A stretch of 64,000 nt of DNA from Actinoplanes italicus (GTDB taxonomy: Bacteria; Actinomycetota; Actinomycetes; Mycobacteriales; Micromonosporaceae), in the NCBI RefSeq assembly GCF_003001815.1, contig NZ_PVMZ01000040.1, positions 1 through 64,000 on the forward strand, written 5' to 3'. How positions within the stretch are numbered: the first letter of the stretch is position 1; each line of letters opens with the position of its first letter. This document shows positions 36,540 through 45,289 of this stretch, in pieces. The notes beneath the pieces were generated by a model that saw only the letters and a list, made by a program, of their open reading frames with translations, searched no databases and was not told the origin of the DNA. The position numbers were made by a program, and so were the translations under genes.

Positions 36540-39059
36540 CTACTCCTTGACCCCGATGCCGGTGACCGGCGGAACCCGGAGCAGCCGCGCGATCGGCAGG
36601 ATCGTGGTGAACAGGGCGAGCAAGGTGGTGCCGCCGATGATGGCCACCCATCCCATCGGCGGCACGTAGGGCGTGCTCTGCCCGGTGAGGGTGCGTACCA
36701 CCGACGTCAGGGTGATCGCCGCGATCACGCCACCGATGAGCAGTGAGACACCGAGAAGGCCGGTCTGTTCCGCATGGACCATTCGCTTGACCTGCTTGGT
36801 CGTTACCCCTACCAGGCGCAGAAGGGCCAGTTCACGGCTCCGGGCCAGGGCTGCCATCACCATGATGTTGGCGGCGGCGAGTGCCGCGTAGCCCACCATG
36901 ATGCCGATCAGCAGCTTGTTCAGCCACGCGCTCAGCGCGAGATCCTCGGCGATCTTGCCGGAGACCTCGGATGTCCGGGTCACGGCGCTGCCGGGATACG
37001 TCTCGGTGATGGTGCTCAGAGACGGCATGAGGTCGGCGCCCGGCTCCGCGCGAACCAGGATTCGGTCGTACCCGCTCGCGGCGGTGTGGCCCCTGACGAC
37101 GTCCTTGGCGACGGTGACGTCACCGAAGCCGATGCCGCGGTCGTAGATCGCAACAAGGCGAAGTGTCGTCGGTGAGCCGTCCCCGAGCCAGACGTTCACC
37201 TGCTGACCGACCTTCCAGTTGTTCGACTCGGCCTGCAGGGTCGACACCGCCACGGCCGGGCCACGCAGATCCGCGAGGCTGCCGCTGTGAACCTTGAGGT
37301 CCATGGTGCGGTCCGCGCCCTCGGGGGAGATGGCCTGTGCTCCGAGGCCCGTCGCGCCTTCCGATCCCTTGATGATCATGGATGTGGTGCGGATGCCGGT
37401 CGCTGCCTCGACGCCGGGAACCTTGCGAATCTCGGTGAGAGCGCTGTCCGGCAGACCGGTGGCGGACACCATCGAGTACTGGGCGAGCATGCCCTCACGG
37501 GTCTGGGTGACGGTCTGCAGCTCCAGGTTGTCCTGGAGGAACCAGACGGAGCCTCCGAATCCCACGGCCAGCACCAGGGCGGTGAGCACGGTGACCATTC
37601 CCTGTGCGTTGGCTCGCAGGTTTGCCGCGGCGAGGTAGCCGCTGTTGCCCCAGACGGTACGCAACACGGGGGTGAGAGCGCGTGCCGCAGCGCGGTTGAT
37701 CCACGGCGCGAGCAGGGCGACCGCGATGACCAGCACGAACAGCAGACCCATCGCGGAACCAAGAGCGGCGGTGCCCTTCGCCGTGGTGGTGAGTGTGGTC
37801 AGGAAGACGCCGGCGCCGAGCGCGACAAGGCCGAGGACGAGTCGGAGTCTTCCATTACTGCGCGATTCGACGGCGATCTCACCGAGCGCCTCGGTCGGGC
37901 GGATCCGCACCGTTCGGCGGGCGGCGAGCAGTGCGGCGCCCACCGCTACCAGGGTCGTCGCCACCGCTACCGCTACCGCGGCCAGCGCGCCACCGGTGAG
38001 GGGGAAGGTGTCCGGAATGAATGTCCGGTCGACCAGCTCCTGGCGCAGCCGGCGGGTGAGGAACCAGCCACTGGGCAGGCCGATCGCTACCGACACGAGG
38101 CTGAGCAGGCCGACCTCAGCGAGAATCAGCCAGACGACCTGGCCCGGGGTGGCAGCGATGGCACGCAGCAGGGCGAGGTCACGACGACGATGCCGGACCG
38201 CGAGGCCGATGGTGCCGGCCACCACGAACATGACCAGCAGCGCGACGTATCCGCCGAAAACCCCGGAGAGCTGGACCAGCATGGTTGCCGCGAGCTGTTC
38301 GGCAGACTGCTCCAGCAGTCCGCGATCGGCGCCGGCGTACACCCGGATATCGGTGTCGCCGAACAGCCGGCGCACGTCCGCTTCCAGGGTGGTGATCGAC
38401 GCGCCGGGCTTGGCGATGATGCCGATGGCGTCGACCTGACCCTGCCGCGGGAACACGGCTGCCGCGTGCCCGTCGGTGAAGAAGGCCACGGGCGCGGACC
38501 CGGTGCGCAGTTTCGGGCCGGCGGACCGGGCCAGGCCGCTGACCTCGTACATTCGCGCGGTGCCGTCGACAAGGATCGGCACCCGGGAACCCACGGCTGC
38601 CACGCCGGTCAGGCGCTCGTCCAGGACCACCTCGTCGTCGCGCTGCGGCGCGGTCCCCGTGGTCAGCCGATAGGGAGTCAAAGCCGCGCTGCTCCACCCG
38701 TGGCTGGTGGCCGCACCCTCCGGCAAGATCGCGGGTACGGAGGTGTCACCGATGACCGTGGCCACTCCGGGCACCTGCTTGACCCGGTCGATCATCGAGG
38801 CCGGAATGGTGCCGCCCTCCGGTAGCGGGACGGTGACGGTCTCCTGGCCGCCCATGGTGGTGGCCGTGAGGGTGATGTCGCGATGGGCGACGACCACATC
38901 GGTGGCGGCGAATCGCTGCGGTTCCGCTTCGAATCGCATGCCCGATTCAACGAGCACGCCCAGAGACATCAGGATCGTCACTCCCGTCGTCAGGGCGAGG
39001 AGGGTCGCTGCCGCGCTACCCAGGCGGTGGCGCAGCATCTGTGCGGCGAGGCTCAGCAT
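36540..39059 (-). CDS. ABC transporter permease, FtsX/MacB type
   Basis: 839 residues with the ten-helix arrangement of two FtsX cores: one N-terminal helix (RLGSAAATLLALTTGVTILM), a large extracytoplasmic MacB-PCD-like domain, three helices (GGYVALLVMFVVAGTIGLAV ...), a central linker, then a second set ending VPPMGWVAIIGGTTLLALFT. Actinobacterial transporters of this kind act in peptide antibiotic resistance, lipoprotein release or envelope signalling. The ATPase gene lies 3 bases upstream and forms its partner. The downstream hairpin ends the operon. Confidence 0.9.
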   Translation of the reverse strand: MLSLAAQMLRHRLGSAAATLLALTTGVTILMSLGVLVESGMRFEAEPQRFAATDVVVAHRDITLTATTMGGQETVTVPLPEGGTIPASMIDRVKQVPGVATVIGDTSVPAILPEGAATSHGWSSAALTPYRLTTGTAPQRDDEVVLDERLTGVAAVGSRVPILVDGTARMYEVSGLARSAGPKLRTGSAPVAFFTDGHAAAVFPRQGQVDAIGIIAKPGASITTLEADVRRLFGDTDIRVYAGADRGLLEQSAEQLAATMLVQLSGVFGGYVALLVMFVVAGTIGLAVRHRRRDLALLRAIAATPGQVVWLILAEVGLLSLVSVAIGLPSGWFLTRRLRQELVDRTFIPDTFPLTGGALAAVAVAVATTLVAVGAALLAARRTVRIRPTEALGEIAVESRSNGRLRLVLGLVALGAGVFLTTLTTTAKGTAALGSAMGLLFVLVIAVALLAPWINRAAARALTPVLRTVWGNSGYLAAANLRANAQGMVTVLTALVLAVGFGGSVWFLQDNLELQTVTQTREGMLAQYSMVSATGLPDSALTEIRKVPGVEAATGIRTTSMIIKGSEGATGLGAQAISPEGADRTMDLKVHSGSLADLRGPAVAVSTLQAESNNWKVGQQVNVWLGDGSPTTLRLVAIYDRGIGFGDVTVAKDVVRGHTAASGYDRILVRAEPGADLMPSLSTITETYPGSAVTRTSEVSGKIAEDLALSAWLNKLLIGIMVGYAALAAANIMVMAALARSRELALLRLVGVTTKQVKRMVHAEQTGLLGVSLLIGGVIAAITLTSVVRTLTGQSTPYVPPMGWVAIIGGTTLLALFTTILPIARLLRVPPVTGIGVKE

Positions 39060-39062
39060 GGA

Positions 39063-39869
39063 TCAGCCCTCCCGCGCGGCGCGCTGCCGGGCACCCAGCG
39101 ACGCCAACTGCTCAGCGATGCGCTCCGCACCCGGCTGCGGCATGTCGCGCACGATCCGGCCGTCCGCCAGCACCATGACCCGATCGGCGTACGACGCGGC
39201 AACCGGGTCGTGGGTGACCATGATGACGGTCTGACCGGACTCGTCCACCACCGAGCGCAGCAGGCTCAGCACTTCCGCAGCGGTTTGAGTGTCCAGCGCG
39301 CCGGTCGGCTCGTCACAGAAGATGACTTCCGGTCGCGTCGCCAGTGCCCGGGCGATCGCCACACGCTGCTGCTGGCCACCGGACAGCTGAGACGGGCGGT
39401 GCGACAAGCGCTCGGCGAGGCCCACTCGATCGACCACCTGCCGTATCCACACGGCATCCGCGCGTTTTCCCGACAGGCGCAGTGGAAGAACGATGTTCTC
39501 CTGCACCGTCAGGGCTCCGATGAGATTGAATGCCTGGAAGATGAAGCCGATTTTCGACCGGCGCAGCTTCGTCAGGCTCGTTTCCGACAGCTTCGACAAT
39601 TCCGTGTCGCCGACCCAGACCAGGCCGTCGGTTGGTCGGTCGAGCCCGGCCGCAGTCTGCAGAAGTGTACTCTTGCCGGAACCGGAGGGGCCCATTACCG
39701 CGGTGAAGGTTCCCCGCCCGAAATTGGCATCGACGCCTGCGAGAGCGGTTACCGCCTGCGTATCCGTGCCGTAAATCTTCCGCAGTCCCCTGACCCGTAC
39801 GGCCGCCACCGGCGAGTTCAGGTCGGATATCGTCGAGCCGTTGCTCCGGGCGCCATTGATGGGAATCAT
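39063..39869 (-). CDS. ABC transporter ATP-binding protein, MacB/LolD type
   Basis: 268 residues from ATG 39869, which GGAGG precedes; the frame extends to 40097 without a start signal. It has Walker A GPSGSGKST, signature LSGGQQQRVAIARAL, Walker B VIFCDEPTGALD and the H-loop VTHD, and the FNLIGALTVQENI Q-loop region typical of MacB/LolD/BceA-type ATPases. It energises the FtsX-type permease encoded immediately downstream. The shared motif lies 87 bases before its start, so the transporter is probably induced with the serine hydrolases. Confidence 0.92.
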   Translation of the reverse strand: MIPINGARSNGSTISDLNSPVAAVRVRGLRKIYGTDTQAVTALAGVDANFGRGTFTAVMGPSGSGKSTLLQTAAGLDRPTDGLVWVGDTELSKLSETSLTKLRRSKIGFIFQAFNLIGALTVQENIVLPLRLSGKRADAVWIRQVVDRVGLAERLSHRPSQLSGGQQQRVAIARALATRPEVIFCDEPTGALDTQTAAEVLSLLRSVVDESGQTVIMVTHDPVAASYADRVMVLADGRIVRDMPQPGAERIAEQLASLGARQRAAREG

Positions 39870-39956
39870 CGTTCCTCCTGAGTTGCTGATTGTTTGCTGG
39901 CAAAACCGTATTTTCGTTCGCCGCGAGCAGCAATCCAGGTGGCGGGAGATCAGTGG

Positions 39957-39974
39957 TGGTGCAGGCTGTACTGT
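39957..39974. promoter_or_regulatory. shared 18-base motif, copy e (ABC transporter)
   Basis: TGGTGCAGGCTGTACTGT, 87 bases upstream of the ABC ATPase start. It aligns without gaps to copy a. The 39870-40320 gap separates the leftward ABC operon from rightward serine hydrolase C and contains no gene. Confidence 0.55.
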
Positions 39975-40203
39975 CCGGTGCCGGGTGGCGGCGACGGGAG
40001 CGGGCCGGCGGTAGTCGGCAGCGTGGTCGCGTGACCGGGAGCCGTGAGCCGGCAACCCGCTCCGACCTCGGTGGCGGAGTAATGGCTCAAAATTCACGCC
40101 GCAGACTGTTCAGATTCTGCCCGGTGATGATCATCTCCACCCTTCGGAAACCGCTGTGAAGGATCAGGGAAGCGGAAATGGCGTGAACGCCGCCGAGGCG
40201 GTT

Positions 40204-40222
40204 GGGGTGGCAGCACTACCCC
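40204..40222 (+). promoter_or_regulatory. inverted repeat before serine hydrolase C
   Basis: GGGGTGGCAGCACTACCCC is an inverted repeat with 5-base arms. Its complement contains TAGTGCTG, the first half of copy a of the shared motif. It ends 98 bases before the GTG of serine hydrolase C. It may be a diverged sixth copy; the match is weak. Confidence 0.35.
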
Positions 40223-40320
40223 GGTTGTCCAGCAGACTGGATTGAGCGGCGGAGGATGCGATCAGCAAACTCGTCTCGTTCGATGTCAAGAGACGAGAAT
40301 TGCACAGTCCAGGAGCTCAG

Positions 40321-41511
40321 GTGTTCGCACAACTCTCGCAACAGAGCAGTGGCCGGTCTCGGCGTGGCCGGCGTTTCACCGGTGTGATGACAGCCGCGGT
40401 GTTGCTGGCCGGAAGCCTTTCGGTAGCCGGGCCGGCAGTCGCCGCCGAGGCGAAGACGTCGCCGGATCCCATCCCGTCGAAGATGAGGTCGATCGTCGGC
40501 GTCGACAGGTATCCGGGGGCGCTGGCGGCGGTACGCGACAAGCGGGGCAGGACTAAGCACTACACCGCTGGTGCCGGTGATCTGCGGACCGGTGCGCCGG
40601 TGCCGGTGAACGGCAGGGTCCGCATCGGCAGTACCAGCAAGACGTTCGCCGCCGTGGTTCTGCTGCAGCTCGCCGAGGCGGGCGACGTCGACCTGAATGC
40701 GTCGGTCGAGTCCTACCTGCCGGGGCTCGTGCGGAGCAAGGGGGTGGACCCCAGCAAGATCACGGTCCGTCAGCTTCTCCAGCACGACAGTGGAATCCCC
40801 GACTACACCGACGTGATGTTCAAGGTCATGGGTGACCTCGTCAAGTACCAGCACATCTACCTGGAACCGCGTCAGCTGGTGGACTTGGCGAACACGGAGG
40901 AGGGCGGCCCGGCCGGGCGTGGCTGGGCCTACAGCAACACGAACTACGTTCTGGCCGGTCTCATCGCCCAGCGGGTGACCGGGCGGCCGTTCAACGAACT
41001 GGTCACCGAACGCGTCATCAAGCGAGTCGGTCTGCGCGACACCTACGTGCCCGGCGTCGGTGAGGAACGTATCCGCGGCCGGCACCCCAAGGGATACCAA
41101 TACGATCCGGGTACCGGCAAGCTGCTCGACTTCACGCGGATGGATCCCAGTTGGGGCTGGGCAGCCGGTCAGCTGATCTCCACTCCGGAGGACATCAACA
41201 CGTTCCTGCGCGCGCTGCTCGACGGGGACCTTCTCACCCCGCGCATGCTCGCCGAGATGCGTCACACCATCCCGACGCCGACTCCGGGTCAGCGGTACGG
41301 CCTCGGACTGTTCAGCCTCTCGCTGAGCTGCGGTGGGGTCGCCTGGGGGCACGGGGGTGACATTCCGGGCTACTCGAACATCAATGCGGCCACCGACGAC
41401 GGTCGCGTGGTGACGCTCGTCGTCACTTCCTTGGACGGGTCGATCAACGACCCCTCCGGCAGGGAGAACCGGAACGACCTCGTCGACGCTGCTCTGTGCG
41501 CAAAGGCCTGA
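40321..41511 (+). CDS. secreted serine hydrolase C (class C beta-lactamase / S12 family)
   Basis: 396 residues from GTG 40321, set by AGGAG at 40311-40315. Signal peptide core FTGVMTAAVLLAGSLSVAGP with cleavage near VAAEA. Motifs: STSK (Ser104, Lys107) instead of SNTK in the other three, YSNTNY (Tyr204) and GHGG (His344). The LSCGG and C-terminal AALC cysteines are kept. It is divergent from the ABC transporter operon. As with its paralogues, cell-wall carboxypeptidase, esterase or beta-lactam hydrolysis are all possible. Confidence 0.9.
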   Translation: MFAQLSQQSSGRSRRGRRFTGVMTAAVLLAGSLSVAGPAVAAEAKTSPDPIPSKMRSIVGVDRYPGALAAVRDKRGRTKHYTAGAGDLRTGAPVPVNGRVRIGSTSKTFAAVVLLQLAEAGDVDLNASVESYLPGLVRSKGVDPSKITVRQLLQHDSGIPDYTDVMFKVMGDLVKYQHIYLEPRQLVDLANTEEGGPAGRGWAYSNTNYVLAGLIAQRVTGRPFNELVTERVIKRVGLRDTYVPGVGEERIRGRHPKGYQYDPGTGKLLDFTRMDPSWGWAAGQLISTPEDINTFLRALLDGDLLTPRMLAEMRHTIPTPTPGQRYGLGLFSLSLSCGGVAWGHGGDIPGYSNINAATDDGRVVTLVVTSLDGSINDPSGRENRNDLVDAALCAKA

Positions 41512-41530
41512 TCGACTGAAAACCGAGAGA

Positions 41531-41566
41531 CGACGTTGCCGGGTGCGACCGCACCCGGCGACGTCG
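41531..41566 (+). terminator. long hairpin after serine hydrolase C
   Basis: CGACGT-t-GCCGGGTGCG pairs with CGCACCCGGC-g-ACGTCG around a 2-base loop, a 16-bp stem with one mismatch, 20 bases after the stop. Confidence 0.8.
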
Positions 41567-41699
41567 CGTCGTGCACAGCTTTGCCCGCCCTGAGGTGGCC
41601 TCGCTCGCAAATGCGCGGGCCTGGTCTTTTTCGTCTTTCTCGGGGCCGGTGCGGAAGCGCCTGAATCATAGGGTCGGCTGAATTTGTGAATGCGGATGG

Positions 41700-41730
41700 T
41701 AGTGCCTGCTGCACCGGCAATGGGCAGTGC
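41700..41730 (+). promoter_or_regulatory. shared 18-base motif, copy b (serine hydrolase D)
   Basis: TAGTGCCTGCTGCACCGG at 41700-41717, ending 86 bases before the ATG of serine hydrolase D. CAGTGC at 41725-41730 repeats the half-site 25 bases on, and GGGATCGT follows at 41733, matching the layout at copy a. Confidence 0.65.
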
Positions 41731-41803
41731 ACGGGATCGTGCAGCACCACGGTGACGACAAGACTGTGTGAGTCAGATTGAAACGGCAATAAAGGAGTTT
41801 CCG

Positions 41804-43039
41804 ATGTTCAGTTTCTTCGGCCGTCCGGCACACGGCACCCAGGCTCGTCACGGTCGGCGTCGTGGCGTCGTGACCGCGGTGGTGGCAGCAGTGGCGACAG
41901 CCGGCGTCGCGGCGGCGGGCGCGGCGTCAGCCGGGGCCTTCGAGAGTGAGCAGGCGCCGATCGCGAAGGACCAGGCGCTGCAGTCGGCTCTGGACGGCCT
42001 GGTCAAGGACGGATCCCTGCCGGGGGTTCTCATGTCGGTGCGAAGCGCGGACGGGCGGGTGACGGACTACACCGCCGGGGTCGGTGATACCCACAAGAAA
42101 TCCGCGGTGCCGGCGGACGGCTACGTGCGTATCGCCAGCAACACCAAGATGTACACCGCGGTCATTATTCTCCAGCTCGTGGGCGAAGGAAAGATCGCGC
42201 TGACGGATACGGTCGAGAAGCATCTGCCCGGCGTCGTACGGGGAACCGGTGCCGGAGCGGGAATCGACGGCCGGAAAATGACCGTCCAGCAACTGCTGCA
42301 GCACACGACTGGTCTCGGCAACGACACCTCCCTCAACGTGCCGGGGGGAATTCTCGCCGTGAAGGACCGATACTTCGAGCCCCGCGAGTTGCTTGACTCG
42401 GCCTTGGCGCAGCCTCCGGCATCGGGCAAGGGAAAGGCGCGGGTGTGGAGTTACAGCAACAGCGGATATGTGGTGCTGGGCCTGGTGGCGCAGCGAGTGA
42501 CGGGGAGGCCGTTCGCTGAACTCGTCAACGAGCGGATCATCAAACGTATCGGTCTGACGGAGACCTACTACCCCGGACCGGGCGACCGCGACATTCGCGC
42601 GCCGCACCCGCAGGGATACCTGCCCGCCAAGGACGCCCAAGGCAAGCCGACCGGGCGCGAGCTGATCGACATCACGCGATTCGACCCCTCCGTTGCCGGT
42701 GCCGCGGGACAGATGATCGCCACCCCCAGTGATGTCAACAAGTTCATGATCGCCCTGCAGGACGGCCGGCTGATCAATCCGCGCGAGCTCGCGAAGATGC
42801 GCGAAACCGTTGAGGCGCCCGGTCTGCCGGAAGGCTGGCGCTACGGTCTGGGCACGATCGAGTTCAAGCTCAGCTGCGGTATCACCGCCTACGGGCACGG
42901 CGGCGACGCTGACGGCTTTCAGAGCCGAGCCGCGATCACCGCGGATGGCCGTGCGGTCACGCTCGTCGGAACGAACGACGAAGCCGGCCAGCAAGAGGTG
43001 CTCGGCGTTTTCGACAAGGCGCTGTGCGCCACGACGTGA
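41804..43039 (+). CDS. secreted serine hydrolase D (class C beta-lactamase / S12 family)
   Basis: 411 residues from ATG 41804, set by AAAGGAG at 41791-41797. Signal peptide core GVVTAVVAAVATAGVAAAGA. Motifs: SNTK (Ser112, Lys115), YSN (Tyr217), GHGG (His365). Very similar to serine hydrolase A along the whole length (for example PLPGVLMSVR-like, GEGKIALTDTVEKHLPGVVR, ETYYPGPGDRDIRAPHPQGY), including the upstream region, so A and D look like a recent duplication. The LSCG and ALC cysteines are present. Followed by a strong terminator. Confidence 0.9.
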   Translation: MFSFFGRPAHGTQARHGRRRGVVTAVVAAVATAGVAAAGAASAGAFESEQAPIAKDQALQSALDGLVKDGSLPGVLMSVRSADGRVTDYTAGVGDTHKKSAVPADGYVRIASNTKMYTAVIILQLVGEGKIALTDTVEKHLPGVVRGTGAGAGIDGRKMTVQQLLQHTTGLGNDTSLNVPGGILAVKDRYFEPRELLDSALAQPPASGKGKARVWSYSNSGYVVLGLVAQRVTGRPFAELVNERIIKRIGLTETYYPGPGDRDIRAPHPQGYLPAKDAQGKPTGRELIDITRFDPSVAGAAGQMIATPSDVNKFMIALQDGRLINPRELAKMRETVEAPGLPEGWRYGLGTIEFKLSCGITAYGHGGDADGFQSRAAITADGRAVTLVGTNDEAGQQEVLGVFDKALCATT

Positions 43040-43086
43040 TCACGGCTGAGTAGCCCTCCGCCGAGGGCTCGACGCGAGAGACCGGA

Positions 43087-43127
43087 CGTGTACGGCCGGA
43101 CCGGGCAGAGCGGTCCGGCCGTACACG
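43087..43127 (+). terminator. strong hairpin after serine hydrolase D
   Basis: A perfect 17-bp stem: CGTGTACGGCCGGACCG (43087-43103) with CGGTCCGGCCGTACACG (43111-43127), loop 7 bases. It closes the serine hydrolase cluster. Confidence 0.85.
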
Positions 43128-43176
43128 CCGATCCCGGTGCCCGATCACCATGCGCGACTGAGGGCGCCGCGGCGTC

Positions 43177-43207
43177 TTGCCTCTGACGCATACGTCAAGG
43201 CTTACGG
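43177..43207 (+). promoter_or_regulatory. MerR-type promoter with 19-base spacer
   Basis: TTGCCT (43177-43182) and TTACGG (43202-43207) are 19 bases apart, the long spacer typical of MerR-controlled promoters. Within the spacer lies the dyad TGACG-cata-CGTCA (43184-43197). The operon it drives ends with a MerR-family regulator gene, consistent with autoregulation. Confidence 0.55.
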
Positions 43208-43241
43208 TCGCGCTTCACCGACTTCGAACCAGGAGCGTCAC

Positions 43242-44261
43242 GTGCATTCAGTGCCTTCCGTCCACCGTCAGGTTCAGTTGTCCGCCACTCCGGACGGCCT
43301 GCCGCGCCCGGAAGATTTCACCGTCGCCGAGGTTCCGGTGCCGCCCCGCGCCCCCGGCGAGGTCCTGGTCCGCAACGGTGCCTTTCTGGTCTCGGCAGCC
43401 CTGCTCCGGACCCTCATCGGCGCCGCCGCCGCGGGACTGCCCGGCCCGCGAGCCGGCGATCCACTGCCCGGCGCGGCGATCGGCGAGGTTGTCGCTGCGC
43501 CCGGCTCCAGCGGCCTTCGCCCGGGTGAACTGGTCGGGCACGACCTCGGCTGGCGCGAGTACGCGGTCGTCCCGGTGGACCGGTGCCGCCGGCTCGGGAA
43601 CACTCTGCCGGATCCGCTGGCTCACCTGTCCCAGGGCTGGACCGCTTATGCGGCACTGACCCGTGCCGCTGCGGTGGGTACCGGTGACACGGTGCTCATC
43701 ACCGGTGCCGCCGGTGCCGTCGGTTCCCTCGCCGGCCAGATCGCTCGTCGTCTCGGTGCCTCTCGAGTGATCGGCACCACGGGTTCCCCCGCGAAGAGCG
43801 AGTTCCTGACCACCCGGCTCGGCTACGACGCAGTCGTCGTGCGCGGATCGGAACCGATCAGCGACCAGCTCGCCAAGGCAGCGCCGGACGGCATCGACGT
43901 GGCGCTCGATACTGTCGGCGGGGAGCAGCTCCAAGCGGCCGTGCAAGCCGCCCGGCCACATGCCCGGTTCGTTCTGGTCGGAGCGCTGTCCTCACAACTG
44001 GCCGCAAAGGGCGCCGGCACCACTGCGGCCGTGGAACTGGACCTCGTGCCCATCGTGCTCAAGCGGATCCGAATGCAGGGATTCAACGCCGCAGACCATC
44101 CCGGCGCGCTCGACGAATGGACGCCGCGGTTCGGCGACTGGCTCCGCGCCGGAAGCATCCAGTTCCCGCACGTCCGGATCCGCGGAATCGAGCAGGCTGC
44201 GCGGGCGTTTCAGGAGGTCGTCGAGGGACGGCATATCGGCGCCGTCTTCGTAGAGCTCTGA
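43242..44261 (+). CDS. zinc-independent MDR oxidoreductase (quinone reductase-like)
   Basis: 339 residues from GTG 43242, set by AGGAG at 43231-43235. Medium-chain dehydrogenase/reductase fold: GroES-like N-terminus (EDFTVAEVPVPPRAPGEVLV), Rossmann segment DTVLITGAAGAVGSLAGQIA, and substrate-domain end GFNAADHPGALDEWTPRFGD. Zinc-binding cysteines are absent, so it groups with NADPH:quinone reductases and leukotriene B4 dehydrogenase/PTGR-type enone reductases. It is co-transcribed with a MerR regulator 15 bases downstream, which probably senses an electrophile or oxidant that this enzyme reduces. Confidence 0.85.
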   Translation: MHSVPSVHRQVQLSATPDGLPRPEDFTVAEVPVPPRAPGEVLVRNGAFLVSAALLRTLIGAAAAGLPGPRAGDPLPGAAIGEVVAAPGSSGLRPGELVGHDLGWREYAVVPVDRCRRLGNTLPDPLAHLSQGWTAYAALTRAAAVGTGDTVLITGAAGAVGSLAGQIARRLGASRVIGTTGSPAKSEFLTTRLGYDAVVVRGSEPISDQLAKAAPDGIDVALDTVGGEQLQAAVQAARPHARFVLVGALSSQLAAKGAGTTAAVELDLVPIVLKRIRMQGFNAADHPGALDEWTPRFGDWLRAGSIQFPHVRIRGIEQAARAFQEVVEGRHIGAVFVEL

Positions 44262-44276
44262 CAGCCGGGAGGCGAT

Positions 44277-44699
44277 ATGCGTATCGGTGACGCGGCGGCA
44301 GCGGCGGGAACCTCGCCCCGGGCCCTGCGCTTCTACGAGCAACGCGGACTGCTGCAGCCACCGATGCGCACCCACACCGGGCAGCGGACCTACAGCGCCG
44401 CCGACGTCGCCCGGGTGAAGATCATTCGTGAACTGCTGTCGCTGGGCCTGACCATCGACGATGTCGCCGCTCTCAGCGACCACCTTCATCTGCTCGACGG
44501 GGACAGGCTGCCTGAACACACCGTTCCCGAGCGCATCCGGCTCCCTGAGGCGAGCGAGACGTTCGGCCGGCGGTTGAAGGTGATCGATGACAACATCGCC
44601 AGGCTGACCCGGCTGCGGCAACTGTTGTCCGTCTGCCACGCTCAGCTGGCCGGGCACGCGCCGGGCGCGACGGCGAACATGTCCACCCGTCGTGCCTGA
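44277..44699 (+). CDS. MerR family transcriptional regulator
   Basis: 140 residues. The N-terminal winged helix reads IGDAAAAAGTSPRALRFYEQ RGLLQPP, followed by GQRTYSAADVARVKIIRELL and a long dimerisation helix ending IDDNIARLTRLRQLLSVCHA. There is one Cys near the end, so a metal site is not evident; it resembles the drug- or redox-responsive branch. GGGAGG precedes the ATG. It follows the MDR oxidoreductase gene and likely acts on the 19-base-spacer promoter upstream of that gene. Confidence 0.88.
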   Translation: MRIGDAAAAAGTSPRALRFYEQRGLLQPPMRTHTGQRTYSAADVARVKIIRELLSLGLTIDDVAALSDHLHLLDGDRLPEHTVPERIRLPEASETFGRRLKVIDDNIARLTRLRQLLSVCHAQLAGHAPGATANMSTRRA

Positions 44700-45289
44700 C
44701 ACATCGACCAGCATGTCAGCTGTACCACGACTGACCACGGGCCTTCGGGCAGGGCAGACGATTTATGGCGATGGCCGGCCGATGGAGGGCGAGATCCGAG
44801 ATTCGAACCTACACATCCGGACAGCAATCTGCCAGTCACTCAAAGTAATTACTCGTGTGCGCGTGCTGTTTCGGTCATGGCGGACGGCATCCCGACGGGC
44901 CGTGGGGACTGCGGGAACGGGAGGCGCAGGTCCTGCCAGTGCTCGCGGCGTGCAGGTTCAGTTCACCTGCCCTGCCGCGGTGCTCCACGTCCGCATCCGA
45001 TCCCGTTCTCGATCGGGCGCGACCTGAGCGTACCAAGGATGCGGCTTTGACCTGCTGATTTCCACTCCCGTCGGCGACGGTGCCTCCGACCACAGCGGAC
45101 AGTGATCTCTCCTGCAAAACCATCCACTGTGATCTTTCTCGCCCTCGACTTGGGTTCATGATCCACATGACTATTGGCGAAGTGGATGACCATCGGCAGC
45201 AACCGCTAGGCGCGAACCGAAGCGGACAGGCTGATGGCCGGGGGTCGGGCGGCGCGGGCAGTCGACGGCTGTCAGGAACAGGGGTCGTG
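44700..45289. other. intergenic stretch, possible LuxR-type relic
   Basis: No intact gene. Around 44902-44950 a plus-strand frame reads GLREREAQVLPVLAA, resembling the start of a LuxR-type helix-turn-helix (LTEREAEVLRLLAAG), and continues with degenerate text. Bases 44780-44870 are AT-richer. The promoter of the prenyltransferase operon should lie in the last 200 bases. Confidence 0.3.

Noticed and set aside
37287..38825. A 512-codon plus-strand open frame opposite the ABC permease
   Set aside because: The minus-strand permease has the expected FtsX helices; the plus frame is Gly/Asp/His-rich shadow text.
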